A DNA stretch of 30,059 bases. Source: a virus. The stretch is taken from positions 1 through 30,059 of the IMG/VR virus record IMGVR_UViG_3300045283_000230, one strand, 5' to 3'. Positions 7,852-15,820 of this stretch are shown here, in pieces (the first letter of the stretch is position 1; the number at the start of each line of letters is the position of its first letter). Under the pieces are notes generated by a model, which saw only the letters and a list, made by a program, of their open reading frames with translations, was not told the DNA's origin and searched no databases. The translations under genes were made by a program, and so were the position numbers.

Positions 7852-8236
7852 ACATTCGGATTTCCAGGGCCAGCTCGGCGACCAGCAGGCTGGCGCCGGC
7901 CGAGGTCATGATCCGCCAGTTCCGCCATTCGACCGGTTTGGCGTACTGGACGGCGCCACCCAGGCTGGGGTCGGCCTCGATAGCGACGGTGGCCGCCTCG
8001 AGGAGGTCGTCGAGGCCGTCGCCGTCCTCAACGCCGACCGCCCCCAACACCGCCACACTGGCCTGGTCGATAGCAAAGGTGGGGGTGTGTTTGACCACCG
8101 TGGTTGGATAGGACACCACCAGCGTCGGGGCGTTCAACGTCGACGGCGGCTTGTCGTGCACGGTGACCAGGTCGGCGGTGGCCGCCTCGAGCACATCGAC
8201 CAGGGCGGCGGCCGCCGCCGGGCGGTCCCAGCTCAC
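7850..8236 (-). CDS. Tail terminator-like / head-tail joining protein
   Basis: The 128-residue product starts with GTG at 8236, which overlaps the stop of the adaptor gene in a GTGA joint. The open frame upstream of this is not used. The sequence begins with SWDRPAAAAALVDVLEAAT, followed by VSYPTTVVKHTPTFAID and a C-terminal TSAGASLLVAELALEIRM strand, resembling small tail terminator or minor tail proteins encoded between adaptor and tube genes in HK97-like phages. The assignment rests mainly on position, size and general pattern. Confidence 0.6.
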   Translation of the reverse strand: MSWDRPAAAAALVDVLEAATADLVTVHDKPPSTLNAPTLVVSYPTTVVKHTPTFAIDQASVAVLGAVGVEDGDGLDDLLEAATVAIEADPSLGGAVQYAKPVEWRNWRIMTSAGASLLVAELALEIRM

Positions 8237-8601
8237 CCGAACACCAGACGCGAGCACGCCGAATACAACGCTTCGACATCCGCGTCGTAACGGCCCACCC
8301 GGATGGCGCCCATATCCCCGAAGCCGATGGTGCCGTCGATACTGTCCCGGCGCCGGTACAGGCGCGCCGCGTGGATCAGGCAGGCTTCGTGGGCTGCGTC
8401 GGGCAGGGTGACGGTGTCGGGCGGGTACACCGGGAAATACGTTTTGGTGCCGTCGTCGGCGACGGTGATCAGAAACCCGAGCCGGCGCGTCCCGTAATCG
8501 ACCGCCGCGGCCAGAGCGGTCCCGATGATGGCGTCCTCGTTCGGGTCGGGCTGCAACCGCAACAGCTTGCGGACCTCGGCGAGGTTGGGCCAAGAGCTCA
8601 T
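8233..8601 (-). CDS. Head-tail adaptor (gp6-like) protein
   Basis: This 122-residue protein is a likely portal-to-tail adaptor. It has an N-terminal helical segment (SWPNLAEVRKLLRLQPDPNED), a central TKTYFPVYPPDTVTLPDAAHE, and the pattern AARLYRRRDSIDGTIGFGDMG followed by VGRYDADVEALYSA, which is characteristic of actinophage gp6-like adaptors. ATG at 8601 overlaps the stop of the preceding gene (ATGA). Confidence 0.75.
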   Translation of the reverse strand: MSSWPNLAEVRKLLRLQPDPNEDAIIGTALAAAVDYGTRRLGFLITVADDGTKTYFPVYPPDTVTLPDAAHEACLIHAARLYRRRDSIDGTIGFGDMGAIRVGRYDADVEALYSACSRLVFG

Positions 8602-9020
8602 GTGTAGGTGAAGATCAGGGCGCTTGATCTGCCAGCGTCGTTGCCGACGGTTATCTGCACCAGGTCGCCAGAGTTAGCGAGATCGGGGCGCGCCGTGTAC
8701 TGCAGATGGGTGCTGTCGAGAAAGAACGTTGAGCGGGGCGTGCCGTCGGCATAGACGCTGCACGAGGCGTCGAAGCCTGAGCCGACCACATCGATGGTGG
8801 CCGGCGTGCTCCCAGCCGCCAGCGTGTTCGGCGTGATCGACTCCAGCACCGGAGGACCGCCCGGCGGTGGCGCCGATGCCACCCGCCGGCACAAGATCAC
8901 CGCTTTGTTCCCCTGGCGGGGCAATGCGCTGAGCGGCTCCCACCCGGACGGTATGGTCTGCGGGTTGTCGTACGGGATTGGCAGCTCTATGGGATGGCCC
9001 ATGATCTCGTAATCAGACAT
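8598..9020 (-). CDS. IPT/TIG-domain structural protein 2
   Basis: The 140-residue protein has a 55-residue N-terminal region (MSDYEIMGHPIELPIPYDN) and a C-terminal IPT/TIG immunoglobulin-like domain: VLESITPNTLAAGSTPATID, GSGFDASCSVYADGTPRS and NDAGRSSALIFTY. Such domains serve as decoration or attachment modules on virion proteins. It lies between capsid and adaptor genes next to a second IPT/TIG protein. The start ATG at 9020 overlaps the previous gene by eight bases. Its virion role is inferred from position. Confidence 0.7.
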   Translation of the reverse strand: MSDYEIMGHPIELPIPYDNPQTIPSGWEPLSALPRQGNKAVILCRRVASAPPPGGPPVLESITPNTLAAGSTPATIDVVGSGFDASCSVYADGTPRSTFFLDSTHLQYTARPDLANSGDLVQITVGNDAGRSSALIFTYT

Positions 9021-9426
9021 AGGTGTAGCCGTTGGTCACGGTGACGTTGCCGCGCGGGTTCGCCACCACGACGTTGACCGGCCCGGCGCTCTTCGCCGGC
9101 GAGATACAGGTCACCGTCGAGTCGCTGTTGACCAGAAAGCCGGTCGCGGCCGTGCCGCCGAAGGTGACGCCGGTCGAGCCGATCAGCCCGGAGCCGGTGA
9201 TGGTCACGCCGGTCGACCCGGCCGCCGTTCCCGTGGTGGGGGTGATGCTGTCCACCTCGGGGACCGCGGTCAGGCTGGCCCACTGGTCTTTGCGGACCAT
9301 CACGGTGTTGGCCGACGGATGCCACGGCCACGACCCTGGTTTGGCCAGGGCGGCGGCGAGCTCGGATCCGGGGGCGCTGGTGGTCGCCACCCCCCACGAT
9401 CCGGCGGGTTTGATGGACCAGGCCAC
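9013..9426 (-). CDS. IPT/TIG-domain structural protein 1
   Basis: This 137-residue protein has a 55-residue N-terminal part (AWSIKPAGSWGVATTSAPG, then WPWHPSANTVMVRKDQW) and a C-terminal IPT/TIG domain with VDSITPTTGTAAGSTGVTIT, GSGLIGSTGVTFGG and VANPRGNVTVTNGYTY. It starts with GTG at 9426, six bases after the capsid stop. It shares its two-part layout with the next gene, suggesting an old duplication or two related decoration proteins. Head decoration is the likeliest job given the position next to the capsid gene, but this is inference. Confidence 0.7.
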   Translation of the reverse strand: MAWSIKPAGSWGVATTSAPGSELAAALAKPGSWPWHPSANTVMVRKDQWASLTAVPEVDSITPTTGTAAGSTGVTITGSGLIGSTGVTFGGTAATGFLVNSDSTVTCISPAKSAGPVNVVVANPRGNVTVTNGYTYV

Positions 9427-9432
9427 CCGACC

Positions 9433-10761
9433 CTACTTTTTGGCGGTCTTCGGCTCGGGGTCGTCGCCGGCGGGGGCGCCTTCGGCTTCGACGATGGTGG
9501 GCATGCCCGCGGGGGCGGTCAACGGCACGATCCCGGTAGCGGACAGGGTGCCGAAGGCGACATAGCCGCCGTAGGCGACCTGCACACCGAGGATGCTGGG
9601 CTCGATGACCGACAGCAGCCCGATGACCTCCTCGTACACCTCGTAGAGCGACGAATTGCCGACCAGGCAGGTTCCGGCCACGAAGGTGGGCACGACGATG
9701 CGGGGCACGCCGAGCAGGTCGCCCATGAAGGAGGCCAGCGAGCTGGTGCCGGGCGCGCCCATCTCTGTGGCCCGATCCTGGGGTAGCACCACCCGGGCCA
9801 CGTCGACGAGGCTGCCGAGGGCGGCCCACACGTCGAGGGAACACCAGATCCGGTCCGGCATCATGAACGACTGCTGGTAGGCGTGCATGGCCGCCGTGTA
9901 CAGGGCCAGCGTCCAGCCTTTCAGGTCGTTCGTGGCCACCGTCACCGCCGTCGCCGTGGAGGCCGCCTTGAAGGCGGCCGCCACCGCCGTCTCGGTCTGC
10001 ACGGCGTACACATCGGCCAGATCCTTGATCAGGATGTCCCAGGCGGACGGGCTGGTCCAGTCGATGTCCTGGCGGCTGATATCGACGGTGCCGCCATAGG
10101 TCGCCTTCGAGAATGACACCGGGGTGATGGTCATCTTCTGCGACGGCAGCTGCGTTTTCTCGCCCGACTGGGTGCCCACGCTGACATGCTGGGTGATTTT
10201 CGGCCGGGAGAACGTCGACCCGGGGATGCCGGCCATCGGCTTGGCGCCGCCCAGCGACGAGATCAGCGGCCGATTGTTATCGATCAGATCCACCACCGGG
10301 CCCACGATCGGGGTGGGCAGAATGCCGGTGGTGTCGGTGGTCTTCTGGTCGGCGACCACCCGGGCCTGGACCGCCGCGATGCGCTGCGCCGCGGCCGGGT
10401 CGGGGGCGGTCCGGTCGATGATGCCCCGCGCCCGGATCAAATCGACCACATATTCGCCGGCGCTGCGATATTCGGGGGTGCGGTCGCCGCCATCGGCACG
10501 GCGGGGCTGGGCGGGCAGCCGATCGGAGCCGTTCGGGCGGGCCAGCATGGCGGCCGCGTCGGCGTGGGTGGCGCGCAGCTCCTCGAGGGCCTTCAACGGT
10601 TCGATCTGGGCGTCGAGCTCCACGATCCGAGCCCGGGCCTTCTCCAAAAGTGACCGTTCGGCGTCGACCAGGTCACGGTCGCCGACCTCGGACAGGATGG
10701 CGTCCATCGTCGCCATCTGCTCGCCCCGCTGGGACAGCATCGATGCAAGTACAGGATTCAC
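9433..10761 (-). CDS. Major capsid protein, HK97 fold, with N-terminal scaffolding domain
   Basis: The 442-residue protein fits an HK97-type capsid precursor. Residues about 1-95 are charged and helical (RSLLEKARARIVELDAQIEP), acting as the scaffolding (delta) domain that the neighbouring protease removes. The HK97 core follows, with GILPTPIVGPVVDLIDNNRP, a spine-helix region (VYAVQTETAVAAAFKAAS) and FMGDLLGVPRIVVPTF. The C-terminal 25 residues are an acidic/basic tail. The start is GTG at 10761 with GGAGG seven bases upstream, and the protease gene lies directly upstream. Confidence 0.92.
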   Translation of the reverse strand: MNPVLASMLSQRGEQMATMDAILSEVGDRDLVDAERSLLEKARARIVELDAQIEPLKALEELRATHADAAAMLARPNGSDRLPAQPRRADGGDRTPEYRSAGEYVVDLIRARGIIDRTAPDPAAAQRIAAVQARVVADQKTTDTTGILPTPIVGPVVDLIDNNRPLISSLGGAKPMAGIPGSTFSRPKITQHVSVGTQSGEKTQLPSQKMTITPVSFSKATYGGTVDISRQDIDWTSPSAWDILIKDLADVYAVQTETAVAAAFKAASTATAVTVATNDLKGWTLALYTAAMHAYQQSFMMPDRIWCSLDVWAALGSLVDVARVVLPQDRATEMGAPGTSSLASFMGDLLGVPRIVVPTFVAGTCLVGNSSLYEVYEEVIGLLSVIEPSILGVQVAYGGYVAFGTLSATGIVPLTAPAGMPTIVEAEGAPAGDDPEPKTAKK

Positions 10762-10899
10762 GGTTAAACCTCCGCGTCAGAGACACACACTTCGGGCAGC
10801 GCGAGTGCTGGCGCCGGCGTGCACCTGCCGTGGCCTCCGGGTGGGCTTACGCCCGGGCCGGAAGCCGGGGGCTGGCGCGGGGTCGACCGCGGGTCTTGC
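10762..10899 (-). other. 138-bp gap between protease and capsid genes
   Basis: No convincing ORF is seen. The segment carries the capsid ribosome site (GGAGG) at its end and a short GGGC-GTAA-GCCC hairpin in a GC-rich context. A capsid-specific promoter or mRNA-processing site is possible, but no clear -35/-10 pair was found. Confidence 0.4.
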
Positions 10900-11565
10900 T
10901 TAAACCCCGGACCTTAGCCGATCGCGTATAGCCAGCCAGCGATCCTTCTCGGTTTCGCCGCGCGCCGCCCGGCGGGCCTCCCGGCTGTAGCGGGCCTGGT
11001 GGCGGACCAGGGTGATCTGAGCGTCCTGAAACGCCGGGGTCGGCGTGATCGACACCTCGACCAGCCGGGATTCGATCCGCGACACCCGATCCATGTGGTC
11101 CTCGTCGGCGTCCGGGTCCCAGTCGTCGACCAGCTCCCATTTCGACCGGATGGGCTGGAACCCGACCGACAAGCCGGTCAGATGCCCGTCGGCGGCCATC
11201 TGCGCCGCCCGCTGGGCGGGCTCGCCACCATCGAGCCTCCACACCCCCCACATGCCATCGCTGTCATGCGTCCACGATTCGGCGTGACCGACCGGCCACG
11301 ACCGGTTGTCGTGAAAGAGCAGCAGCGGCGCGTTCTTGCCGCCCAGCCCCTTCGTGGACCGCTCGAAACTCCCAGCCACGTGCTGTTCCAAAAACCAGCC
11401 GACGTTCTCCCAGGTGTCGTAGGGGACGGCCCGGCCCTCCAGATGCCGGTACGGGCGGCCCGACGGCTGGGCGTCCCGCAGCTCCAGGCGGACGGTTTCC
11501 ACCCGGGTCTGTTCGGCGTTGCCGTCCGGGCCCGGTTTCGAGGCGGTGGCTTCCAGAACGTGCAT
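10900..11565 (-). CDS. Prohead protease, HK97 family (peptidase U35/S78)
   Basis: The 221-residue protease should cleave the capsid scaffolding domain during head maturation. Family features are GRPYRHLEGRAVPYD, a likely catalytic His near residue 85 (LLLFHDNRSWPVGHAESW) and the catalytic Ser near 133 in HLTGLSVGFQP. SRLVEVSITPTPAFQDAQI near the end matches the usual EVS(I/L)...PAF pattern. The open frame begins at 11604, but GAAGGG at 11575-11580 has the right 9-base spacing for the ATG at 11565. The ATG at 11574 would touch the site. The gene sits between portal and capsid, as expected. Confidence 0.9.
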   Translation of the reverse strand: MHVLEATASKPGPDGNAEQTRVETVRLELRDAQPSGRPYRHLEGRAVPYDTWENVGWFLEQHVAGSFERSTKGLGGKNAPLLLFHDNRSWPVGHAESWTHDSDGMWGVWRLDGGEPAQRAAQMAADGHLTGLSVGFQPIRSKWELVDDWDPDADEDHMDRVSRIESRLVEVSITPTPAFQDAQITLVRHQARYSREARRAARGETEKDRWLAIRDRLRSGV

Positions 11566-11578
11566 TCGGGGCATCCCT

Positions 11579-12784
11579 TCAGTCGTTGGCGCCGGCGGCC
11601 TCATCAGGCGACGGCAACACCGCCGGCGGCGGGGCCGGCGCAGGCGTTACCAGGCCGGCGGTCCGGTCGATGGCCGCCAGCGGCAGGCCGTTCAGCATGT
11701 CCCAGGCCGCCTCCGGGCCGATAATCCCCGCCGTCACCAAAGTGGACAGGGCGGTGGCGGTGGTCGGCAGATCCTCGGCCAAAAGTTTGTTCCGGTCGAA
11801 GCGGACCATCTGGCCGCGGGGCAGCCACGCCTGCGACCACACCTGCTCGAAATCGGCGATCACCGGCTCGATCGACGTGCGCAGAATCTGCTGGTATTGC
11901 GGCGCCGCCGTCTTGTAGGTCATGCCCTGCACCGCCGCCCCCAGCCAGTACGAGTCCAGGTTGAAAATGTTGGCGATGTCGGTCAGCGTCATCTTGCGGG
12001 CCTCGATCAGCTGCGTGTCGGACGGCGACCACGCCAGAGGAATCACCTCGGTGCCGTTCGGGAGGATGGCCGGCATGCGCACCGGGCCGCCGAACTTGTC
12101 CATCCAGGCGTCCTTGGCCTGGTCGGCCACATCCTGGGTCAGCGTCGCCTGCGGGGTGATGATCGCCACACTCGGCACCGCCGCCCCCGACAGTGTGGAC
12201 CGCTCGTACTCCTCCTCCTGGGCGGCCCGGTCCAGCGTCGACAGGTGCTCCTCGACCACCCCCACCCCCCGCACCGGATACCAGCGGTCCACCCCCCGGG
12301 CTACATGGATGACGTTGGCCGGGTCCAGCGCCTCGCCCATGAAGTAGTAGGCCACCGACTGCAGATCGCCGGGTATCCACATGATGTACACCCACGAGAT
12401 CGGCAGGTACTGCACGGCCAGCGGCCAGCCGTCCACCCCGCGGGCGGTCACATAGCTGACGGCGTTACCCGACATCAGGTAGTCCTCGACGTGGCAGGCC
12501 ACGAACCGCGACCGGGGCCACACCGGGTTCGGGTCGGGCGACTCCAGCAAAGCGGGGCGGGGCAGCGGCATCCCGGCCCGGTAGGCGTCGAGCGGCATCT
12601 GCTTCACCATCCCGCCGTACAGCTGCAGGGCCCGGGCGACAGCCGGGATGCGGCGGGCCGTGAAAATGTCCCACACGTACGGGCCGGGCAGCCCGAAACT
12701 GGCGCTCCCGGGCGGCAGGATGATCCCGTCCCGGCCCAGCCCGGCTAGGGACCCGGCCAGCCTCGGCGGCGCGATCAAGGACAC
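11579..12784 (-). CDS. Portal protein, HK97-like
   Basis: The 401-residue protein has the size and pattern of HK97-type portals, the dodecameric ring for DNA entry: FTARRIPAVARALQLYGGMV early on, GNAVSYVTARGVDGWPL, IEARKMTLTDIANIFNLD, and PQYQQILRTSIEPVIADFEQ followed by FDRNKLLAEDLPTTATAL. The end is Pro/Ala-rich. The open frame reads back into the terminase gene. GTG at 12784 is taken as the start because it yields the family's usual N-terminus. A TTG at 12805 is possible, and neither has a clear ribosome site. Confidence 0.88.
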   Translation of the reverse strand: MSLIAPPRLAGSLAGLGRDGIILPPGSASFGLPGPYVWDIFTARRIPAVARALQLYGGMVKQMPLDAYRAGMPLPRPALLESPDPNPVWPRSRFVACHVEDYLMSGNAVSYVTARGVDGWPLAVQYLPISWVYIMWIPGDLQSVAYYFMGEALDPANVIHVARGVDRWYPVRGVGVVEEHLSTLDRAAQEEEYERSTLSGAAVPSVAIITPQATLTQDVADQAKDAWMDKFGGPVRMPAILPNGTEVIPLAWSPSDTQLIEARKMTLTDIANIFNLDSYWLGAAVQGMTYKTAAPQYQQILRTSIEPVIADFEQVWSQAWLPRGQMVRFDRNKLLAEDLPTTATALSTLVTAGIIGPEAAWDMLNGLPLAAIDRTAGLVTPAPAPPPAVLPSPDEAAGAND

Positions 12785-12843
12785 CGCGACCGCACAATAG
12801 TGCAATTGGGCACAAGTTTTACGGATAACTAGGTGGGAGCGAA

Positions 12844-14343
12844 CTAGAAGACCCGGAAGTCGCCCAACACGGCCGGGGCGTGATCCGACCCCCACACCGC
12901 CACCGTCGCCGCCGTCAACGCCGCCAAACTGCCCGCCGACTGCCGCCTGCCCCACGCCCAGGCGTCCCCCAACGCCCGCCGCGCCGCGTCGTTGGCGGCC
13001 GCGTCGAGCGCCGGGTGCGGCCGGTAGCGGACCAGCGGCGGGTCGGCCACCAGGCCCTCGAGCAGCCCGGCGCACGCCGCGGCGTACTCGCGGGCTTTCA
13101 ACCCGACCAGCTCCGCGCCGGCGCGCTCGAGGACATCAGCGACGTCGAGGGCCGGGCCCGCCGCGTCGTAGCCAACAGACCTCGGCTGCCACCGGTTGAT
13201 CAACTCGCGCATTCGTTCCGGCAGCCAGCCCACCCCGGGCCGCTGGTCGGCGACCTCCACATGCGCTACGCCGGCCTCGTCACGCCAGCCGGCCACGATC
13301 GCCGCGTCGCTACGGTCCACGGCCACGTCAAACGCCAACGACAGGCCCCCAGGATCGGGCAGGACCGCCTCGGGGTCGGCGGCAGCCCTCCATGCGCCCA
13401 GCGGGATCACCCGGGCCGTGGTGGACACCCAGCGGTTCCCGTAAGCCCGGGCGAACTCGTCAGGGCCGAGCTGGTCGAGCGCCGCCTGCATGGCCTCCGG
13501 GCCGATAGTCCGCCCGTAGGCGGGATGGTACAGGGGCCATGAGACCGGATCGCACGGGTCGAGATCGTCGGGACAGGACCACTCGAAGTAGGCCACCCCG
13601 CTCGACCGGCCGGCGTTGACCGCGGCCCGCCCTGCCTCCACCGTGCCCAGCCACCACGTCGACTTGGCTGTCCCCGCCGTCGACACCTTCCACGTTTGCG
13701 CGTTCGGGCGGGTGGCCTGGGTGGGCACGATGGCCTGGTCGATGGCCTGGCCCTGGATCAGGTCGAACGCCCAGCATTCGTCGACCACCACCAGATCCGA
13801 CACCTTCGAATGCAGCCCCGTTTCGTTCGGCGGAAACGGCCGGATCAGTCCCGCCGACCGCTGCCAGCGGACATTCTCGCTGCCCGCCATCCGCCGCAAC
13901 TTCACCTCTGACCCCAACGGCGACAACAGCGGCCAAAATTCGTTCGTCAGCCAGTCGACGGCGTCCTTCGCCGATTGCATCGTGAACCAGATCCGCCCCC
14001 GCGGGATGATAAGCGCCCGGTGCGACATCACCCCGCCGTCGAGCGTGGTCTTGCCGGACTGGCGGGGCACCGTGACCACCACCAGCTTATAGACGAACTG
14101 GCCGTCATCGTCGACCTCGAGCCCCACGTCAGCCGCGTACGCTTGCCACGGCATCAGCGGCCGGCCCAGCGCGGCGTTCAGTTTGGCGACAGCACCGCCG
14201 AAGGTGCGCCGCTCAACCCGGCGGGGTGTCGCCAGCGCCGGCGCCGGCCCGCGCCATGTCGGCCAGGAGCTGGTCGAAGATATCCGAGGGCCTGGTCTCC
14301 GCGGCGGTGAGCCCGTTGGCCTCGAGGGCGTCGAAGTAGGCAC
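12844..14343 (-). CDS. Terminase large subunit (ATPase and nuclease)
   Basis: This is the DNA-packaging motor. The adenine-binding PLMPWQ lies near residue 65, Walker A VPRQSGKTT near 92-100, Walker B LVVVDECWAF near 184-193 and the coupling motif STAGT near 221. The C-terminal RNase H-like nuclease has LAFDVAVDRSDAAI (Asp near 338) and VGYDAAGPALDVAD. The start is uncertain. Homology-like sequence begins around ATPRRVERRTFGG, where no standard start codon exists. GTG at 14343 would overlap the small terminase gene by 167 bases, ATG at 14154 would begin just at PWQ, and CTG at 14235 is the alternative. Confidence 0.93.
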   Translation of the reverse strand: MPTSTPSRPTGSPPRRPGPRISSTSSWPTWRGPAPALATPRRVERRTFGGAVAKLNAALGRPLMPWQAYAADVGLEVDDDGQFVYKLVVVTVPRQSGKTTLDGGVMSHRALIIPRGRIWFTMQSAKDAVDWLTNEFWPLLSPLGSEVKLRRMAGSENVRWQRSAGLIRPFPPNETGLHSKVSDLVVVDECWAFDLIQGQAIDQAIVPTQATRPNAQTWKVSTAGTAKSTWWLGTVEAGRAAVNAGRSSGVAYFEWSCPDDLDPCDPVSWPLYHPAYGRTIGPEAMQAALDQLGPDEFARAYGNRWVSTTARVIPLGAWRAAADPEAVLPDPGGLSLAFDVAVDRSDAAIVAGWRDEAGVAHVEVADQRPGVGWLPERMRELINRWQPRSVGYDAAGPALDVADVLERAGAELVGLKAREYAAACAGLLEGLVADPPLVRYRPHPALDAAANDAARRALGDAWAWGRRQSAGSLAALTAATVAVWGSDHAPAVLGDFRVF

Positions 14344-14509
14344 GGCCCGCGGTGGCGATCAGGTCCGGGTCGCGGGCCGTCTCGGCCATGTCCAGCCCGT
14401 GGGCCAGCACCCGCAGCGCCGCCCGAGCGGCCGCCGGCACGTGGCGGGCGTCGGCCAGATTCCGATCCAATCCGGCCTCGGCCCGACCCCTTCGGCGGCT
14501 GTCACCCAC
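14213..14509 (-). CDS. Probable terminase small subunit
   Basis: The 98-residue, helical, charged protein lies directly before the large terminase gene and after the HNH gene, where the small subunit is encoded. It shows DARHVPAAARAALRVLAHGL and a central ETARDPDLIATAGRAYFDAL helix pair like short actinophage small terminases. The start is GTG at 14509. It overlaps the large-subunit frame, suggesting coupled translation. The assignment rests on position and size more than on a decisive motif. Confidence 0.6.
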   Translation of the reverse strand: MGDSRRRGRAEAGLDRNLADARHVPAAARAALRVLAHGLDMAETARDPDLIATAGRAYFDALEANGLTAAETRPSDIFDQLLADMARAGAGAGDTPPG

Positions 14510-14610
14510 TATCCCGCCGCATCAAGCCCAGCCCGGCGTGATCGAAAGAAAATTTCGGCTGTGTGCGGGATGCGCGGCCGGCGCCCACCAAAAAATCGAC
14601 CCCCCCACCA
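14510..14610. other. 101-bp gap between HNH and small terminase genes
   Basis: No ORF is seen. The segment is less GC-rich than its surroundings, with runs AAAGAAAATTT and CAAAAAAT and an imperfect dyad CGAAA-5-TTTCG at 14543-14557. In phages with HNH next to the terminase genes, the cos site or a late promoter often lies nearby, so this is the best positional candidate for either. No sequence proof is available. Confidence 0.35.
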
Positions 14611-14898
14611 TCAGAAACGCGTCACATAGTCGGCCATCGTGTCGCGATAACGGAACGCGCGACGCGCGTTCGTCCGCTCGGCGCCACCCCGGCTGTTGCA
14701 GGCACGGCACGCGGCCCTCAGGTTGGTGGTATCCCACACGCTGCCGCCGTCGGCCCGGGCCACGATGTGATCCACCTCGGTGGCCGCCTTGGTGCAGTGC
14801 GGTCCACGCATCTGGCACAGCCACCGGTCCCGGTCGAGCACGGCCAGGCGCAGCGCCCGGTAGGCGCTGCTCGTCAACCTGGCGTCCCTGGTAGTCAC
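14611..14898 (-). CDS. HNH endonuclease
   Basis: The 95-residue protein is a small HNH nuclease of the type that works with terminase at cohesive-end packaging sites. Zinc ligands are probably C28, C35, C64 and C67. The HNH core is VDHIVARADGG (D43, H44), with N59 in WDTTNLRAACRACNSRGG and N68 following CRAC. GTG at 14898 overlaps the stop of the preceding membrane-protein gene (GTGA). It lies immediately upstream of the terminase genes, which supports a packaging role rather than a homing one. Confidence 0.88.
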   Translation of the reverse strand: MTTRDARLTSSAYRALRLAVLDRDRWLCQMRGPHCTKAATEVDHIVARADGGSVWDTTNLRAACRACNSRGGAERTNARRAFRYRDTMADYVTRF

Positions 14899-15056
14899 GG
14901 GAACACCAGCGCCAGCAGACCCACACCGCTAGCAATGACACCGCCGGCCACCAGATCGATCTCGTTGCTGGGATGCCAGCCGACCACCATGATCCCGAGG
15001 ACCAGGCAGGCGATACCGGCCGCCACGACCAGCCACGTCTTCAGGGTCGGCGTCAT
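14895..15056 (-). CDS. Small two-helix membrane protein
   Basis: The 53-residue protein begins MTPTLKTWLVVAAGIACLV and has two predicted membrane helices (about 8-27 and 33-52) separated by the short GWHPSNEID loop. The ATG at 15056 overlaps the previous stop (ATGA), so the longer open frame upstream is not used. The function is unknown. It is a small membrane protein at the early/late boundary, not next to the lysis genes. Confidence 0.7.
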   Translation of the reverse strand: MTPTLKTWLVVAAGIACLVLGIMVVGWHPSNEIDLVAGGVIASGVGLLALVFP

Positions 15057-15250
15057 TGCTTGGCAGTCTCGCGCTGGCCGGTCAGCTGGTCGCGCATCTT
15101 GGCCAGCCAGTAGTCGGCGATCTCCCGCTCTGACCGTGGCGCCCACGCCGGGGTTTGGGGTTCGTGGTCTTTGGGGTCGGCCGATCGGTTGGCCTTCGGG
15201 TCGGTCACCGCAGCGGGCTGCGGTCGTCGGTGGCGGCAGCGGCGGTACAT
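15053..15250 (-). CDS. Hypothetical protein (65 residues)
   Basis: A small basic protein whose second half (SEREIADYWLAKMRDQLTGQ) is an amphipathic helix, with a low-complexity Pro/Lys/Asp first half. The stop overlaps the next start in an ATGA joint. The start ATG at 15250 is 18 bases after the previous gene but lacks a good ribosome site. GTG at 15208 would give a 51-residue version. No family is recognised. Confidence 0.5.
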   Translation of the reverse strand: MYRRCRHRRPQPAAVTDPKANRSADPKDHEPQTPAWAPRSEREIADYWLAKMRDQLTGQRETAKQ

Positions 15251-15268
15251 AGGCCTGGTGGTCTGTTG

Positions 15269-15820
15269 CTACCCATCATTCTGGTTGTTGTCGCGGGCGT
15301 GGCGGGCGGCGGTCCAGTCGACGATGACCCCGGATCCGGACAGGTGGAGAGGGGGTGGCGCGGCACTGGGGGTGAGGGTCTGGTCCGGGGCAAGCGCCCG
15401 CCCGCCTTTCGCGGGGCGGGCGGCGCGCTTGCTTGACCGTCTTACTTCGTAAACGGTCCGTGCGCGATTCTGAGCGTCAAATCGCGCGCTAGGGGTGCGA
15501 AGCTGAGCGTCGTTTCGCGCGCTAATCGGGTTTGCGCGCGAATTTCGCGCGCTAGCGAAGTTATCCCCAAGGCTGTAGACGGTCTGGGCCCGGCCGTTTC
15601 CGGGTTTGGTGACGGTCAGCCAGCCGCCGGCGACGGCGGCGGCGAGGAGCTGGCGCAGCCCGTAGCTGGACACCCAGCAGCGTTCCATGAGCAGCCGCTG
15701 GCCGACCTTGGCGTAGTGGCCGTCGGCGTCGGCGGCTTCGGCGATGACGGCGCAGAGCCGCCACAGCTCGGGATCCTGGGGTCCGTGCAGGCACACGTCC
15801 CGGTTGGCCTGCCAGCTCAC
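15269..15820 (-). CDS. Winged-helix replication initiator-like protein with iteron-like repeats in its gene
   Basis: The 183-residue protein has an N-terminal winged-helix region: DPELWRLCAVIAEAADADG, then HYAKVGQRLLMERCWVSSYG and a wing GGWLTVTKPGNGRAQTVYSL. This is the layout of small replication initiators such as Rep_O-like proteins. The middle (about 90-120) holds three repeats of the form SAR-x-D/S-A/R-Q encoded by direct DNA repeats, and the C-terminus is disordered. GTG at 15820 overlaps the DnaA-like gene's stop (GTGA). GTG at 15823 is an alternative. A transcription regulator is possible. Its pairing with a DnaA-domain gene favours replication. Confidence 0.6.
   Translation of the reverse strand: MSWQANRDVCLHGPQDPELWRLCAVIAEAADADGHYAKVGQRLLMERCWVSSYGLRQLLAAAVAGGWLTVTKPGNGRAQTVYSLGDNFASARNSRANPISARNDAQLRTPSARFDAQNRARTVYEVRRSSKRAARPAKGGRALAPDQTLTPSAAPPPLHLSGSGVIVDWTAARHARDNNQNDG
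15464..15554. repeat. Iteron-like direct repeats and 19-bp palindrome inside the winged-helix gene
   Basis: Two 28-bp units, 15464-15491 and 15497-15524, are 23/28 identical and 33 bp apart, each ending in TCGCGCGCTA. A third TCGCGCGCTA lies at 15545-15554. A perfect 9-bp-arm palindrome GCGCGCGAA-T-TTCGCGCGC occupies 15534-15552. The repeats keep the reading frame. Repeats inside an initiator gene are a known layout for phage origins (lambda O), so an origin is plausible. Confidence 0.6.
15561..15569 (+). promoter_or_regulatory. DnaA-box-like nonamer
   Basis: TTATCCCCA differs from the classical DnaA box TTATCCACA at one base and starts six bases after the last iteron-like repeat. It lies in coding sequence, so it could be chance. 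It is of interest only because a DnaA DNA-binding domain is encoded next door. Confidence 0.35.

Noticed and set aside
10820-10870. Hairpin in the protease-capsid gap as a terminator
   Set aside because: The stem is short, lacks a T-run and lies inside a module that should be transcribed through.
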